NCBI GenBank assembly: GCA_963565915.1 | Contig: OY751493.1 | Coordinates: 186,001 to 250,000, forward strand | DNA from: Entoloma clypeatum | Lineage: Eukaryota > Basidiomycota > Agaricomycetes > Agaricales > Entolomataceae | Direction of reading: 5' to 3' | DNA: 64,000 bases | Shown here: in pieces, positions 11,071-21,087 of the stretch | Layout of the letters: the number at the start of each line of letters is the position of its first letter | How positions within the stretch are numbered: the stretch's first letter is position 1 | Notes under the pieces: model-generated | Seen by the model: the letters and a program-made list of their open reading frames with translations, nothing else | The model's database searches: none | What the model was told of the DNA's origin: nothing | Made by a program: the position numbers and the translations under genes

Positions 11071-13136
11071 CTACGATTTCAGAGCCTCAAGATCCTCCTT
11101 TGCATATTGCATTATCAAAATAGCTGTACCAACCTTGATCTTAAGCCAATCCTGCAGATCCTTAAGTGAAACATATTCGAGTGTAAGCTGGGACAAACGA
11201 AGAAAACCTAGGTCCTTGAGTATGATACCATATTGTGCAAAGCCAATACCATTCTTGCAACGCCGCTCGTGCTCATCGAGAGAGGAAAACCAAGCAACAA
11301 TATCCGGGGCAGTTTGCATTTGACTAGATGTAACAGAATTGCTGGACATGGATTTCGAGTTTGACATTGAGCCTGTTGAGCCTACCATAGGCATGGGCAC
11401 TCCGAAAAATGGTGGAGTACCTCCGTGGACTGGATAGTTCCATGCAGGCTGCATTGTAACTGGACCAGGTGGATATCCATGAATTCCAGGCTGTGCGAAG
11501 GGACCTGGATACCCCATTTGCTCAGGAGGATGTGGTGTTGATCGGGCAGATGGTCTAACATCACGGAGATATAGAGTAATAGGTTTTTCGTCAATCGTCA
11601 CCGACTTTCCTGGGTCCATCTAGTCATATTGATGAAATTAATAAGATTTTAATGGAGAGAAAGAACGTACAATTTCCAATGCCCAGAATGAAATATTTCC
11701 AAGAGATAATGTATAGCAAATTCTATCGTCAAGAGAATAGCAATAAACATCTCTGTCTTTCGAGTGTTTTTTGCATTTCCATCTTTCTTGTAACTGCGAA
11801 ATGATGTTTGACCGTCGTTCATTCAGCTCAGACTGGTTGTTGTCAAATGAGGATACTGCAGCCTGGCGTGATGATGAATTCGAAGTGCTCTAAATATAAT
11901 CAGACAATGGTACATTATAATATCGTAAGTTGAAATGAACCTACCTTCTTTGAATTCGCAGTAGTTTCCTTCACTTCGTTATTTGCATCTTCGAAGTAGA
12001 CGAGAACAGCCTTTCTGGGACGATTTGATGGCTTTCCACTGGCCGTACATGGAGGTACAATCAATCCTCTCATCCGATCTTTGAATTGTTCAAATTCATC
12101 ATCAGAACGGATTGAAATAGCACCAGCTTTGGCGCTATCACTTGCAAGACGATATTGTAAAGCAACACCAGTTGGAAAGCGACCCAGCTTTTCCGCGATA
12201 GTAAAACGAAGGTCATCTAACTTGGTATCACTGGGGACTGTAACAGGAGAATTCGTTCCATCTTGACAACGAACAATGCCAGTGATAGTAAAAGCTAATA
12301 AATAGATATCAGATAAATATGAAGAGTAATGTTGAAGATAATTACTCACGGCACGTCAAAGGATCATAAGTCAACTCCTCCACTGTCAATGCAGTTTGTC
12401 CATGCCTTGCACGAACCCCTTTGGTAGTTGACTGAGGGCGCCCCGTAGTATGTGACTGGTTTCGGCATGTAAAAGGTCTCGATTTGGATATGACATCGAC
12501 CATACTGTCACCGACCAAACTCTCCATGTCTTCATCATCCTCGCTATCCGAACCAATATCAATAATCTCCTCTTCAAAGTCCTCTACATCCAACTCCACA
12601 TCTTCTTCTTCATCTTCCCCAGATACACCATGACTACGAAGAGCGTTTATAAATTGAGCAGCACCATCCACGCCCACGAGAGTATCTTCTAGCAACGTGG
12701 AGCTTTCGTTTACTTCTGCAATAACATCAAGCTGAGCTAGACGCCGATTGCTACGTGTTTGGGAAATGAGGCGTGGCTGTTTCGCAGGAAGACAGATTTG
12801 GTGGGAGGTTTCCGAGTGGCTGCGCTTCCGTTGAGTGTGTTTGTTGGCTGCCTGGGTCTCTAGTCTACTCTGCGCGTCGCGTACCTCTGGAACCTCAGTG
12901 GGAGGTATGCTGGTGCTCCGAGAGCTGCGCGCATGGGTCCTAGCAGAAATTTGGGCTCGGATAACACATTGCTCAGCAATCCCTCGTGCTCCACATCGTT
13001 GACAAACTTTCGCGGTTGAGGAAGGAAAATCACAGCGTACTTTTGCCCCTTTGCAGGGAGCACAAGCTGCTGTCGCTCGGGCCTTAGATGGAATATCTAA
13101 GTTGGGATTAGCATCATCATCATACACCTGCTGCAT
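11071..13136 (-). CDS. accessory protein with Zn2Cys6 and SAM-like domains
   Basis: Four exons on the minus strand (13136-12350, 12294-11945, 11889-11671, 11619-11071) join in phase to 634 residues without a stop. Near residues 24-56 there is a fungal-type binuclear zinc cluster (CAPCKGAKVRC, then CQRCGARG and a final Cys). A basic then very acidic linker follows (EDEEEDVELDVEDFEEE). Next come a ubiquitin/PB1-like stretch (LDDLRFTIAEKLGRFPTGV), a Cys/His-containing segment (QERWKCKKHSKDRDVYCY) and a C-terminal SAM-like helical domain (VSLKDLQDWLKIKVGTAILI). Similar multi-domain proteins exist, to my knowledge, as multicopy genes in Agaricomycetes with no known function. Its place inside the inverted repeats, convergent with the transposase, makes it an element gene; DNA binding is inferred from the zinc cluster. 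An alternative start lies further upstream near 13217. Confidence 0.82.
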
Positions 13137-13311
13137 CGTTGGAACAACCTTCCGTGCTCACTGCAAGAGCATCTTTTGTAAGAAGAGCTTCCTTTCGCCG
13201 TTTGTTTGATGCCATGAGAAAGTGATGCTGGCAATCCAGGGGGTGAACTCAACTATAAACATGTCTCAAGTCAGTTACAAAGTAATGTGCGGAACATGAC
13301 ATACTGTCGCC

Positions 13312-13511
13312 GAAACCCAAATTGTGCAACTTCCGAACCCTCTCCGTATGTTCCCCGGTCAACCAGGAGTGGGTTCGGTGAGCTTTTCCGGTGCAATTGG
13401 TGTTCTTCCGGTCGTGCTGTACTTGGTCGTTGTCGAGTTATGTCCTTCCGAAAATGGGATGATTTTTTGAGTGAGAAAATGTCACGTGGCAAACTCGGCT
13501 GAAAACAACAG
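13312..13511. repeat. Tc1/mariner right inverted repeat
   Basis: This is the complement of 9490-9690 and carries the same GGTTGACCGGGG and CGGAAGAACACCAAT blocks in reverse order. Confidence 0.85.
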
Positions 13512-13514
13512 TAA

Positions 13515-16500
13515 GTGGCTACTTTGAGCGACCCTAATGGCGAAGAGGCTGCTACTAACCGAGAGCTTGAGGTCATACTAGGTTCACGTGCAAGCGGTGC
13601 ACTGGTCCTCCCGGAACGTGGGCCTGGTGTTGTTGAGCTGGCAAATGTCCTCGAGAAGTTCATCCAGAATTTTCCGCACTCGGCGCTGCCACTATTATGG
13701 TTAACAGATGTTACGAAAGCAGCAGAAGGTACAATACTTGCCGCTGGGGTGCAGCCCGTGCAGGTATGCAATCATTTGGGTGCAACTCTTATTGACATGC
13801 TGACTGGGTCGCAACATCTGCAGCAGCTGCCACCCCCTCACCCGAAGACGCCTGAGGCCGATCTTGCTCCAAGTCGAGACGTAACACAGCCAAAGATTGC
13901 AAAGCCAAAGAAGGCGAGCACCAAAGCGAAGGATGGAGGGAAGAGAAAACAAGAGACGAAGGAACTTTCCGATTTCGAGGATTCCACATTTACCGCTGCT
14001 GATGAGGACTGCGATGGGCGGAAAGGTGGTGCGAAGACCTTGCCACTGCTTCTCAAAGTATCACTGCCATGCTTCAAAGCCCATGTAGCCGACGACGACA
14101 TCGACAAAGACAAAAAATTCGCACGTTGCCTTGCGAGCAAAGGCTGCAAAACAAAATGGTCTTGGCCAAGACCACGTCAGCGAATTCTCGCGCATGCGGC
14201 AGGCTGCCGTTACTTGCCATCGTCTTTGCAAGATGCCGCTGCGGTGTACTTGGCGGGACAGGCAAGTGGTCCTCCAGCTGTCATCCCACAGACACGTTCC
14301 CGAGAGGTCGTGATCAGCGACTCAGATGAGGAGCTCGAGCCGAAGTTGAAACGCGCCAAGGTTACTTCATCACTCAGCACGAATACCACATTGGATGTCT
14401 TTGTCGAGGGTGGGAGACAACAGGTACGGAAGAAGCTGAAAGACGAAGCCGACAACGCATTGTTGCGGTTCATTGTTTGCAACACCTTGGCGCCAAACAT
14501 CATCGACTCCCGAGAATTTAGGGGCCTCGCCAAAGTCTTGAACGCAGACTATGTGCCAGCTAGTGCGACAACATTTGCAGATACGCTGGTCCCAAATGAA
14601 GCTGCCAAGGTCAACGCTGTGGTCATTGCACATTTAAGGACTTGTCGCGATCTGACTATCACGTACGACGGGGGGAAAATCCGACTTCCAAAGGGGTTCT
14701 ATTCAGTTCATGCAACAACGGCCGATGGTGACGAGTACTGCCTGGACATGGATGATGCCTCGGGCCTCAGCCATACTGCAAAATATATTTTGGAGTTACT
14801 CGAAAACGTGAGCTACTATTGCGCCATCTTGTCACATCGCTCACGGTTGTCCTATAGAGCATCAGGCTCATCGGACCTGAGCGTTTCTCAGGAGCATCAT
14901 CTGATGACACAGGAAATACCCGTAAAGCTCGCCGGTTATTATGTGGACGGTATCCCCATATTCTTAACATGCAAGATGCGTGCCATCAAATCGACAAGGC
15001 CATCAAAGAAATCTGCAACTTGCCTGTTTTCAAAGAGGTCAGCACCTCTGTCGGTTGGGTAACATTACATACTCACACTTGTGGTAGCCAATTCAGGTCT
15101 TGCGGAGCACACTCGCATTCATGAGTCGGTCAACGTACACCATGGAACACTTCAATTATGAACGTGAGTCACTGAGAATTGGCCGTGGGTTGCAAGCCAT
15201 TGGAGATACACGATTTGGGACTATCTTTTGGTCTGCTGAGTCACTCCGACGTTGCATGCCAGCGTTACGAAAGATAGTAGAAGACGAGATGCTCGATATA
15301 GACATCAATGTAAGCTGCCAAGGTCTGTCATGTTACTCCGCTAATTGTTCATTAGGGCATGAACAAACTGTTTCAGTCCTCTAGTGCGCAAAGCATTGAG
15401 CTCGAGTTATCACTCACGAAGTTTATTGCGGTTGTGGGACCTTTCGCTAAAGCCATCCAGTGTCTTGAATCCCCAAATACCAACCCAGCAGATGTCTATC
15501 TTTACTGGTTAGCCATTGTTTCGCAGCTTGTCTATCTCTTCAACAACAACCGGGTGGGCTTATCAGCTCAGACAATGGAGGATATTCGAGCGATTACCAA
15601 TAAGCGTTTCGATCAGATGATAAACAAGTCACCCAACGACGCTTATATTACAGCATTTTTCTTGAATCCGCGTGAGTTAGAAGTGGGTGATAATACCCTC
15701 TGAAAGTAATCTCATATTCTACACAATTCAGATCATCGCGGCGCACAGATCTTCAAACAAATCAATCCGCTGTCTATTCCAGCCGTTATCCTCAAGCCTC
15801 ACCGCACGACAAATCCTCCGTCGAACTCAGGGACACCGGCTTCGAATTCAACCCCAATGGCACCGGAGAAAGACATTCTAACTAGGGCTGGCCTATCGTT
15901 GCAACAGATCTTGAAAAATGAATATGGCGATGCATATACAGGGGCTTACCGCGAGCCCATTGCCATTATGAAGCGGCGAAACCCTCTTTTAGCAGGTATA
16001 TATGCAGCGGATGCCCTGCGTCGTCTGAAGGACGAGTTGAAGCGGTACGCAACGGGCCAAGAACCGTTCAATCGCCGCTTTCGGGAAGGCCAGACGGTGC
16101 TGTCATGGTGGAGGTCAGTTCAGAAGGATGAGTTTGCTCATGTTCTCGGTGTATGTTTGGCTTGACCATATGCTTCTTTTTTTTTATGCTGACTACGTTG
16201 CTAGGCTCTTGCTATCAAAATTTATTCTGTTTGTGCGGTCTCAATGGTTGACGAACGGATGGTGTCCGTGGTTACAAGCATAAACACTGCAAAACGGAGT
16301 TCACAGATGGTTCGCACCGTCCGAAACCAGGTCCAGATCCGCGCGTTCCACCGCGCAAATGATCCTGATGTATGTGCCTGAACTCTTCGCCTTTTGCTAT
16401 ACTCAATCTTGCTCAGAAAAAGAAAAGGAAGGAGAAGCCCATTGTTAAGTGGCGGGACATGCAGACGACTATTCATGGTGCGGATGATGTAGCTATGTCA

Positions 16501-16842
16501 TCAAAATCATCTCCAACAGAAAAGCCTCCTGCATTGGAACAGGACTTGGATGACGTTGAGCCGGGAGGGGTCGAAGACTACAAGTCTGATGCTGAAACTT
16601 CATCAAAAGAAACTGGTGATGGTTTGACTTGGCTTGACGGTCCCCCACCAAACCTCGACAATGTGGAGCGACGCGTCTTCAACATCGCAGACACTGTTGA
16701 TGTTGGTTCATCGTACCTTCTCGATCTGCTTGATTCAACACCATCTGTGGTGCGGAATCAGCCTGGTAATCGTCCCAAGGCGCCACCATCCTCAGTGCCG
16801 ATGCCGACGGCTCCAAAGGATAAGGATTGGGCGGTTTGGTGA
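13515..16842 (+). CDS. hAT transposase, intact frame but unresolved start
   Basis: Seven exons (13515-14807, 14858-15037, 15097-15309, 15356-15671, 15732-16150, 16205-16369, 16417-16842) join in phase to about 1003 residues with no stop. After a variable N-terminus comes a DUF659-like catalytic region (FIVCNTLAPNIIDSREFRGL, DTLVPNEAAKVNAVV, GPERFSGASSDDTGNTRKAR), then AFMSRSTYTMEHFNYE and DTRFGTIFWS, and a C-terminal hAT dimerisation-type block (LSWWRSVQKDEFAHVLG, SVCAVSMVDERMVS). The tail is Lys- and Asp/Glu-rich. No ATG precedes the conserved part in frame: the Tc1/mariner insertion ends three bases upstream of the open frame, so the original start was either displaced by it or lies on an upstream exon. 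The remaining junctions are clean. Confidence 0.85.
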
Positions 16843-16854
16843 TATCAGATCGGT

Positions 16855-17051
16855 GATCGTTAGTCGGCCCTCGAGGCTAATTTACATAAAAATTGGTATT
16901 TTAAGGCTAATTTACTGGTTAATTAGCGCTAATTAGCCCATACCTAATCTCTGTTAATTAGCTTTAAAATACGAGGGTAAATTAGAAAAATTCTGAGCGC
17001 CTTGCTAATTTACTGGTCAATTAGACATCGTGTGAAAATCCCCGAGCACTA
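16855..17051. repeat. hAT right terminal and subterminal repeats
   Basis: At least eight GCTAATTTAC/TTAATTAGC-like motifs precede the right inverted repeat (GTGAAAATCCCCGAGCACTA). Confidence 0.8.
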
Positions 17052-17239
17052 CCTGGGACGTCCGGCGACTTCGCGTCGTTTTGACAGCCACCGGTGTAGG
17101 GATCCCTGAAGGCTAGGGGTACCCTAGCACGATCACAAGTACGTACTGGTGCTTGTTCTCATTATGTCCCTGACATTTTCTCGATTGGGCTCAATTCCCT
17201 ATTGGTGTTCTTGATGGACGAAACGTGACCGTATTTTGA

Positions 17240-18136
17240 CACAGCGGGACTGGACCAATGTACCCCTCGAAAACATTGTAAACAAATAACAATCTAATAT
17301 AGAATTTATTTGCTGATCACATTGTGGGAACACAAGTAAAATCCATTTTTAATAATTATTTAATGTGCTCTGCATGTTTCCACTGAGCAAATGCAAAAGA
17401 AAATGCAAAATGTGATTGTGATGTGGCCCCGATATTTCCTTCTCTCAAATGGAGATCCCATTCAAAAATCAAACCACTTGTTTATCGACTGAGTTTGATC
17501 CCAGCTTACATAGCAGGAACATGCTGAACAAATTATTTATTTGATCCCTATGTTCTACCCTTGTGCACGGAATTCCCATTGACAAAGAACATTTTAAAAG
17601 AAATCACAGTGAAGTCATCATGAGATTGACAATCACACCATTTGTATATTTTTAATCTTCTTCTTTGTTTGAGGAAACATTTTAAAGACTACAAAGGATG
17701 TGATGGGTACATTTTAAACATAGCAGCAGTGTGGTTGTCAATCACATCATGGACTCAGTGTGATTTCTTTTAAAATGTTCTTTGTCAATGGGAATTTCAT
17801 GCATGAGGGTAGAACATAGGAATCAAATAAATAATTTGTTCAGCATGTTCCTGCTATGTAAGCTGGGATCAAACTCAGTTCTCATAAAGGATAAACAAGT
17901 GGTTTGATTTTTGAATGGGATCTCCATTTGAGAGAAGGAAATATCGGGGCCACATCACAATCACATTTTGCATTTTCTTTTGCATTTGCTCAGTGGAAAC
18001 ATGCAGAGCACATTAAATAATTATTAAAAATGGATTTTACTTGTGTTCCCACAATGTGATCAGCAAATAAATTCTATATTAGATTTTTATTTGTTTACAA
18101 TGTTTTCGGGGGGTACATTGGTCCAGTCCCGCTGTG
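17240..18136. mobile_element. fold-back (MITE-like) element, copy 1
   Basis: Inverted arms of about 370 bp (17240-17607 and 17760-18136) begin CACAGCGGGACTGGACCAAT. The central 150 bp is itself partly palindromic (TTGACAATCACACC and GGTTGTCAATCACATC). The element is flanked by TGA at 17237-17239 and 18137-18139, a 3-bp duplication. It is A/T-rich and non-coding. The CAC terminus with a 3-bp duplication fits CACTA or PIF/Harbinger derivatives; I cannot choose between them. Confidence 0.8.
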
Positions 18137-18139
18137 TGA

Positions 18140-19289
18140 TGTAGCCACCAGTAGTTGAGATCAAGATTTCATATAAACCCAACATCAGGAAAACCCTAAA
18201 TGGTGAATTTGGCATCAATGAGTATCAAATGCACCAAAATGATCACCATTGGACCCAGTTGAACCACAAAGCGCCGCGTGGATAGAATGGTAATCCATTA
18301 TTGATAGATTGTACTTCATTGAACATGATGACATGATTCACAATCATTTAAAGTATATGGTTGTGCGAAATTGGTACACTAACAGTGCATGATTCTATAT
18401 AAGTGCCGGTCAGTATATATGTTCACGTAGAATGTGTTGCACAAGTCAAGAACATTGCTACTGGTCCATTCATCAGGGGCATGCGATCCGAAGTGAGGGA
18501 AAAGGTGGATACTGTGTCGAATGTTGGAAACAGGGATAATGCTACAGACACAGCCGTCATTGTCGTCCTTCAGGGCTCGAATTTTATGTAAATGGTGATG
18601 GGGCGATGGTTCCTCAAACAATGAGTACCATTCGACGTATGCTAGATGGGCAGGGATTGTATGGTTGGGATTGTTGAACATATGGTGTGCGCTCTCTGGT
18701 AGTGAAAAGATAACTGTAAGGGCAACCACTGTTCTATCTCCTTTTCTCTTTTCCTTTCCTTTCTATTCCACCATCTCTGACGTCCTCCAATCAGATCTGC
18801 TACGTCCGATATCTTATCCGACGCTCCACATCTGATGACTCCGCTCCTCCACACATCAGATCACAGGTTACCATTCATCTCATTTCCATTCATCCCCCAT
18901 CCCTACTCCCGATCATTCCTCATCATTCATATGTCTCATTTTATCTCTTATTTCATATCTCACTTTACTATTTATCCAACTAGCTTGCAGGGAAATCCTT
19001 AGAACTTTTTCTTTGGATTTCCCTTGCAAGGTATGTGTTGTATTACTTATCGGACTGCTCAATCTAAACTTTGGATTTCCCTTGCAAGTATCTGAGTTCA
19101 AGTCTTGGATCATAAGGTTGCCCTAACAGTAGAAAGTTCTCATCTAATTGGACCGGGTCTGATTGCATTGTTGTCACAATTCCGCGCTTCGGAGTAGTTT
19201 TGTCCGCGTCCGACTCCAATACATCTCACACCCCTTCCAGTTCTTCTAACTACCTCTCTGTCACTGGTGATTCTGCTCCGCGCATAGTA
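18140..19289. other. no gene; short repeated motif
   Basis: No coding model is supported. The motif TTTGGATTTCCCTTGCAAG occurs at about 19010 and again at about 19070, with a partial inverted form near 18986 (CTTGCAGGGAAATCC). This may be the end of an old LTR preceding the gag relic that follows. Confidence 0.4.
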
Positions 19290-19833
19290 ATGGATGACCC
19301 CAATTGCCTTGAACAGCTTGAGCACAAGTTCCAGGAACAACGTCAAACTCTCACCGATATCTCAACTCAACTTGACCAACTCCTCCTCGCCTTCAACACA
19401 ATTCCTGCCCCAGCTCCGCCACCTATCCCACCCACTCCCGCACCCACACATATACCTGCTCCTTGCTTGCTTCGGCCAATCTGGGCATGCATTGAGCAAA
19501 ACCCGCCAATCCATCAGACTTCGATGGATTGCGCGCAAATGGCTGGACTTTTCTAAACTCTTGTGAATTGTTTATGGGGCTGGCTCCAGAACAGTTTGCA
19601 GACAACCACGCTAAAATTTACTGGGCTTTATCTTTCATGAAGAGTGGACGTGCAGTGTGCTTTGTGGATCAGATCATCTGACAAGAGCAGAGGACCGGTG
19701 CTCCGCCTTATCGGACTTGGGTGGACTTCCACGCAGTCTTCACAGCGGAGTTCACTCTGAAGAATGAGGAACAGGATGTGAGACTGATCCTTGAAGGAGA
19801 ATCCTATTATCAAGGCCAACGGGATGTCGAGAC
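19290..19833 (+). pseudogene. gag relic of a second Gypsy-type retrotransposon
   Basis: After a coiled, proline-rich start (LEQLEHKFQEQRQTLTDIST), fragments in different frames read as a retrotransposon capsid region: NGRTFLNSCELFMGLAPEQF, AKIYWALSFMKSGRAVCF and YRTWVDFHAVFTAEFTLKNE. A frame change near 19500 and an in-frame stop near 19680 break the gene. No pol follows. The family differs from chromovirus copies A-C. Confidence 0.65.
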
Positions 19834-20162
19834 TGTTATGATCGTATTTTCACATTTTCACTTTATCTTATCTTATCTCGATCTTATCTTATCTACATCA
19901 TGTCGTACATGAGGACATCTTATCATTACAATGCAGCAGGATGCGAAGGATCCGGAGTCGCATAGCATGACGCTGCCTCAACGCAGCCTCATGGTATTTA
20001 CATATATAAGTAGGGTACCATCACTTGTATTCGATAGCTTGTTCTCTTGAGATTCCCACTGGGTCTCTTGGCAATACAGCCCTTCCTCATCTTTCCACGT
20101 TCCATCTTCTAAGTTCCTAAGTTTGGGCTCGTGACGTCGTTTGACTTAGCGTCGCCTCAACA
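19834..20162 (+). repeat. possible LTR remnant
   Basis: The sequence starts TGTTATGATCG directly after the gag relic, contains a TATATAAG box near 20003 and can end at CCTCAACA. No flanking duplication or partner LTR was found, so this is tentative. Confidence 0.3.
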
Positions 20163-20295
20163 GAAGAACAAGCTCTAAACTCGCCTGCCCAAACTCACTT
20201 CCCTATCCTCCATTTCAACCTCGCCGTTTCATGCTTTTTCGTCAAAAGTACACATCTATATGTGGACCCTAGCGTTAAGGGGGACCTCCCGGACT

Positions 20296-20550
20296 TCAGG
20301 GATAAGAAGAGAAACACTTGGTACACCCATTATAACTAGTGTTGCCGTTTGAGACACACAGGAAAACGTTGAGCCCGTCCTGTGTCGAGGTGACCAAAGG
20401 CCGACGCATCTGACCCTCGGGGAAGTTGCTGGCGCATGTGACAGTTTGGAAGAGAAGACCGTACATGTCTAGTTCGCTAAAGGTGTTCCAATCCCCGACT
20501 CCTCGACATCTCAATTTGACCAGTCCAGCACGTGTAGGGGTATTGACCAC
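20296..20550 (-). CDS. unidentified open frame, 84 residues
   Basis: The frame runs from VVNTPTRAGLVKLRCRG to a Cys-containing end (GCTKCFSSYP). It lies among retrotransposon debris and is not recognised. It may be part of a degraded element protein; no start context or splice partner is evident. Confidence 0.25.
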   Translation of the reverse strand: MVNTPTRAGLVKLRCRGVGDWNTFSELDMYGLLFQTVTCASNFPEGQMRRPLVTSTQDGLNVFLCVSNGNTSYNGCTKCFSSYP

Positions 20551-20732
20551 GTGGACTTCATCTTTCCCAGATCTTCCTCTAATCGGGCAACCTGACTGCC
20601 TGGGTAGACAGATTGTTCTTCGGATTTTCTTTTCAGATTTTTTTTTGCCTAAGCATCAGAACAGGGTTGCGCACCTGATGTAAGGTACTATTGTTCAGAC
20701 CAAAGCACCTCCCCCCATCAAAACACCATCAT

Positions 20733-20995
20733 GGACAACCAAGACTTTCAGGACAAAGCCCCCAAACTCCCCAAACATCATGCTCCCCCCATCGCACCAC
20801 CACCACCTCCTCCTCCTCACCGACCAGGCTGAAGAATTGAAATAGCCGCAGATCCCGGCAAATACAATGGATCCCGACCCCTGTTTTTGGGATGGTGGGC
20901 AAAAATGCTCATGTGGATCCGAGTAAATCGAGACCTGTTACATGGGGATGACAAAATCTGTATCGCAGTTGAGAGGTAAAAGAAGAATGGGGTGG
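20733..20995 (+). pseudogene. second gag-like fragment
   Basis: A proline-rich leader (PPPPPPPHRPG) is followed, across a stop, by DPGKYNGSRPLFLGWWAKML and MWIRVNRDLLHGDDKICIAV. This resembles the capsid start of Gypsy gag (target-tryptophan motif, then LNDDKIKI-like). It is too short and broken to assign. Confidence 0.45.
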
Positions 20996-21087
20996 CTATA
21001 TTGGGCAGGGAGAAGACTAGAGCAGGGAACTCGGTGTGTGGTTGACTGATGAGGTTGATACTGCCATGGGTTTTGAGAACTCATCTT

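Larger units (their letters stand above)
9490..13511 (+). mobile_element. Tc1/mariner element carrying a second gene
   Basis: The element starts CTGTTGTTTTCAGCCGAG and ends with its complement. It is flanked by TA at 9488-9489 and 13512-13513, the duplication expected for the Tc1/mariner superfamily. The inverted repeats extend about 200 bp each with only scattered mismatches. The 4022-bp body holds two convergent genes: a complete transposase (+) and a 634-residue accessory protein (-), whose stop codons are 123 bp apart. Most Tc1/mariner elements are 1.3-2.4 kb with one gene, so this one is unusually long. Confidence 0.92.
7133..17051 (+). mobile_element. hAT-superfamily DNA transposon, with nested insertions
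   Basis: The ends are perfect inverted repeats of about 21 bp beginning TAGTGCTCGGGGATTTTCAC. They are flanked by the 8-bp duplication CCTGGGAC at 7125-7132 and 17052-17059. An 8-bp target duplication with a TAGNG terminus is diagnostic of hAT elements. Both ends carry clusters of a short subterminal repeat around GCTAATTAGC/GCTAATTTA, the usual binding sites of hAT transposases. The element encodes a transposase on the plus strand (13515-16842). Its 9.9 kb length includes a 4022-bp Tc1/mariner insertion (9490-13511) and an unexplained 2-kb GC-rich block (about 7.7-9.3 kb). Confidence 0.9.
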
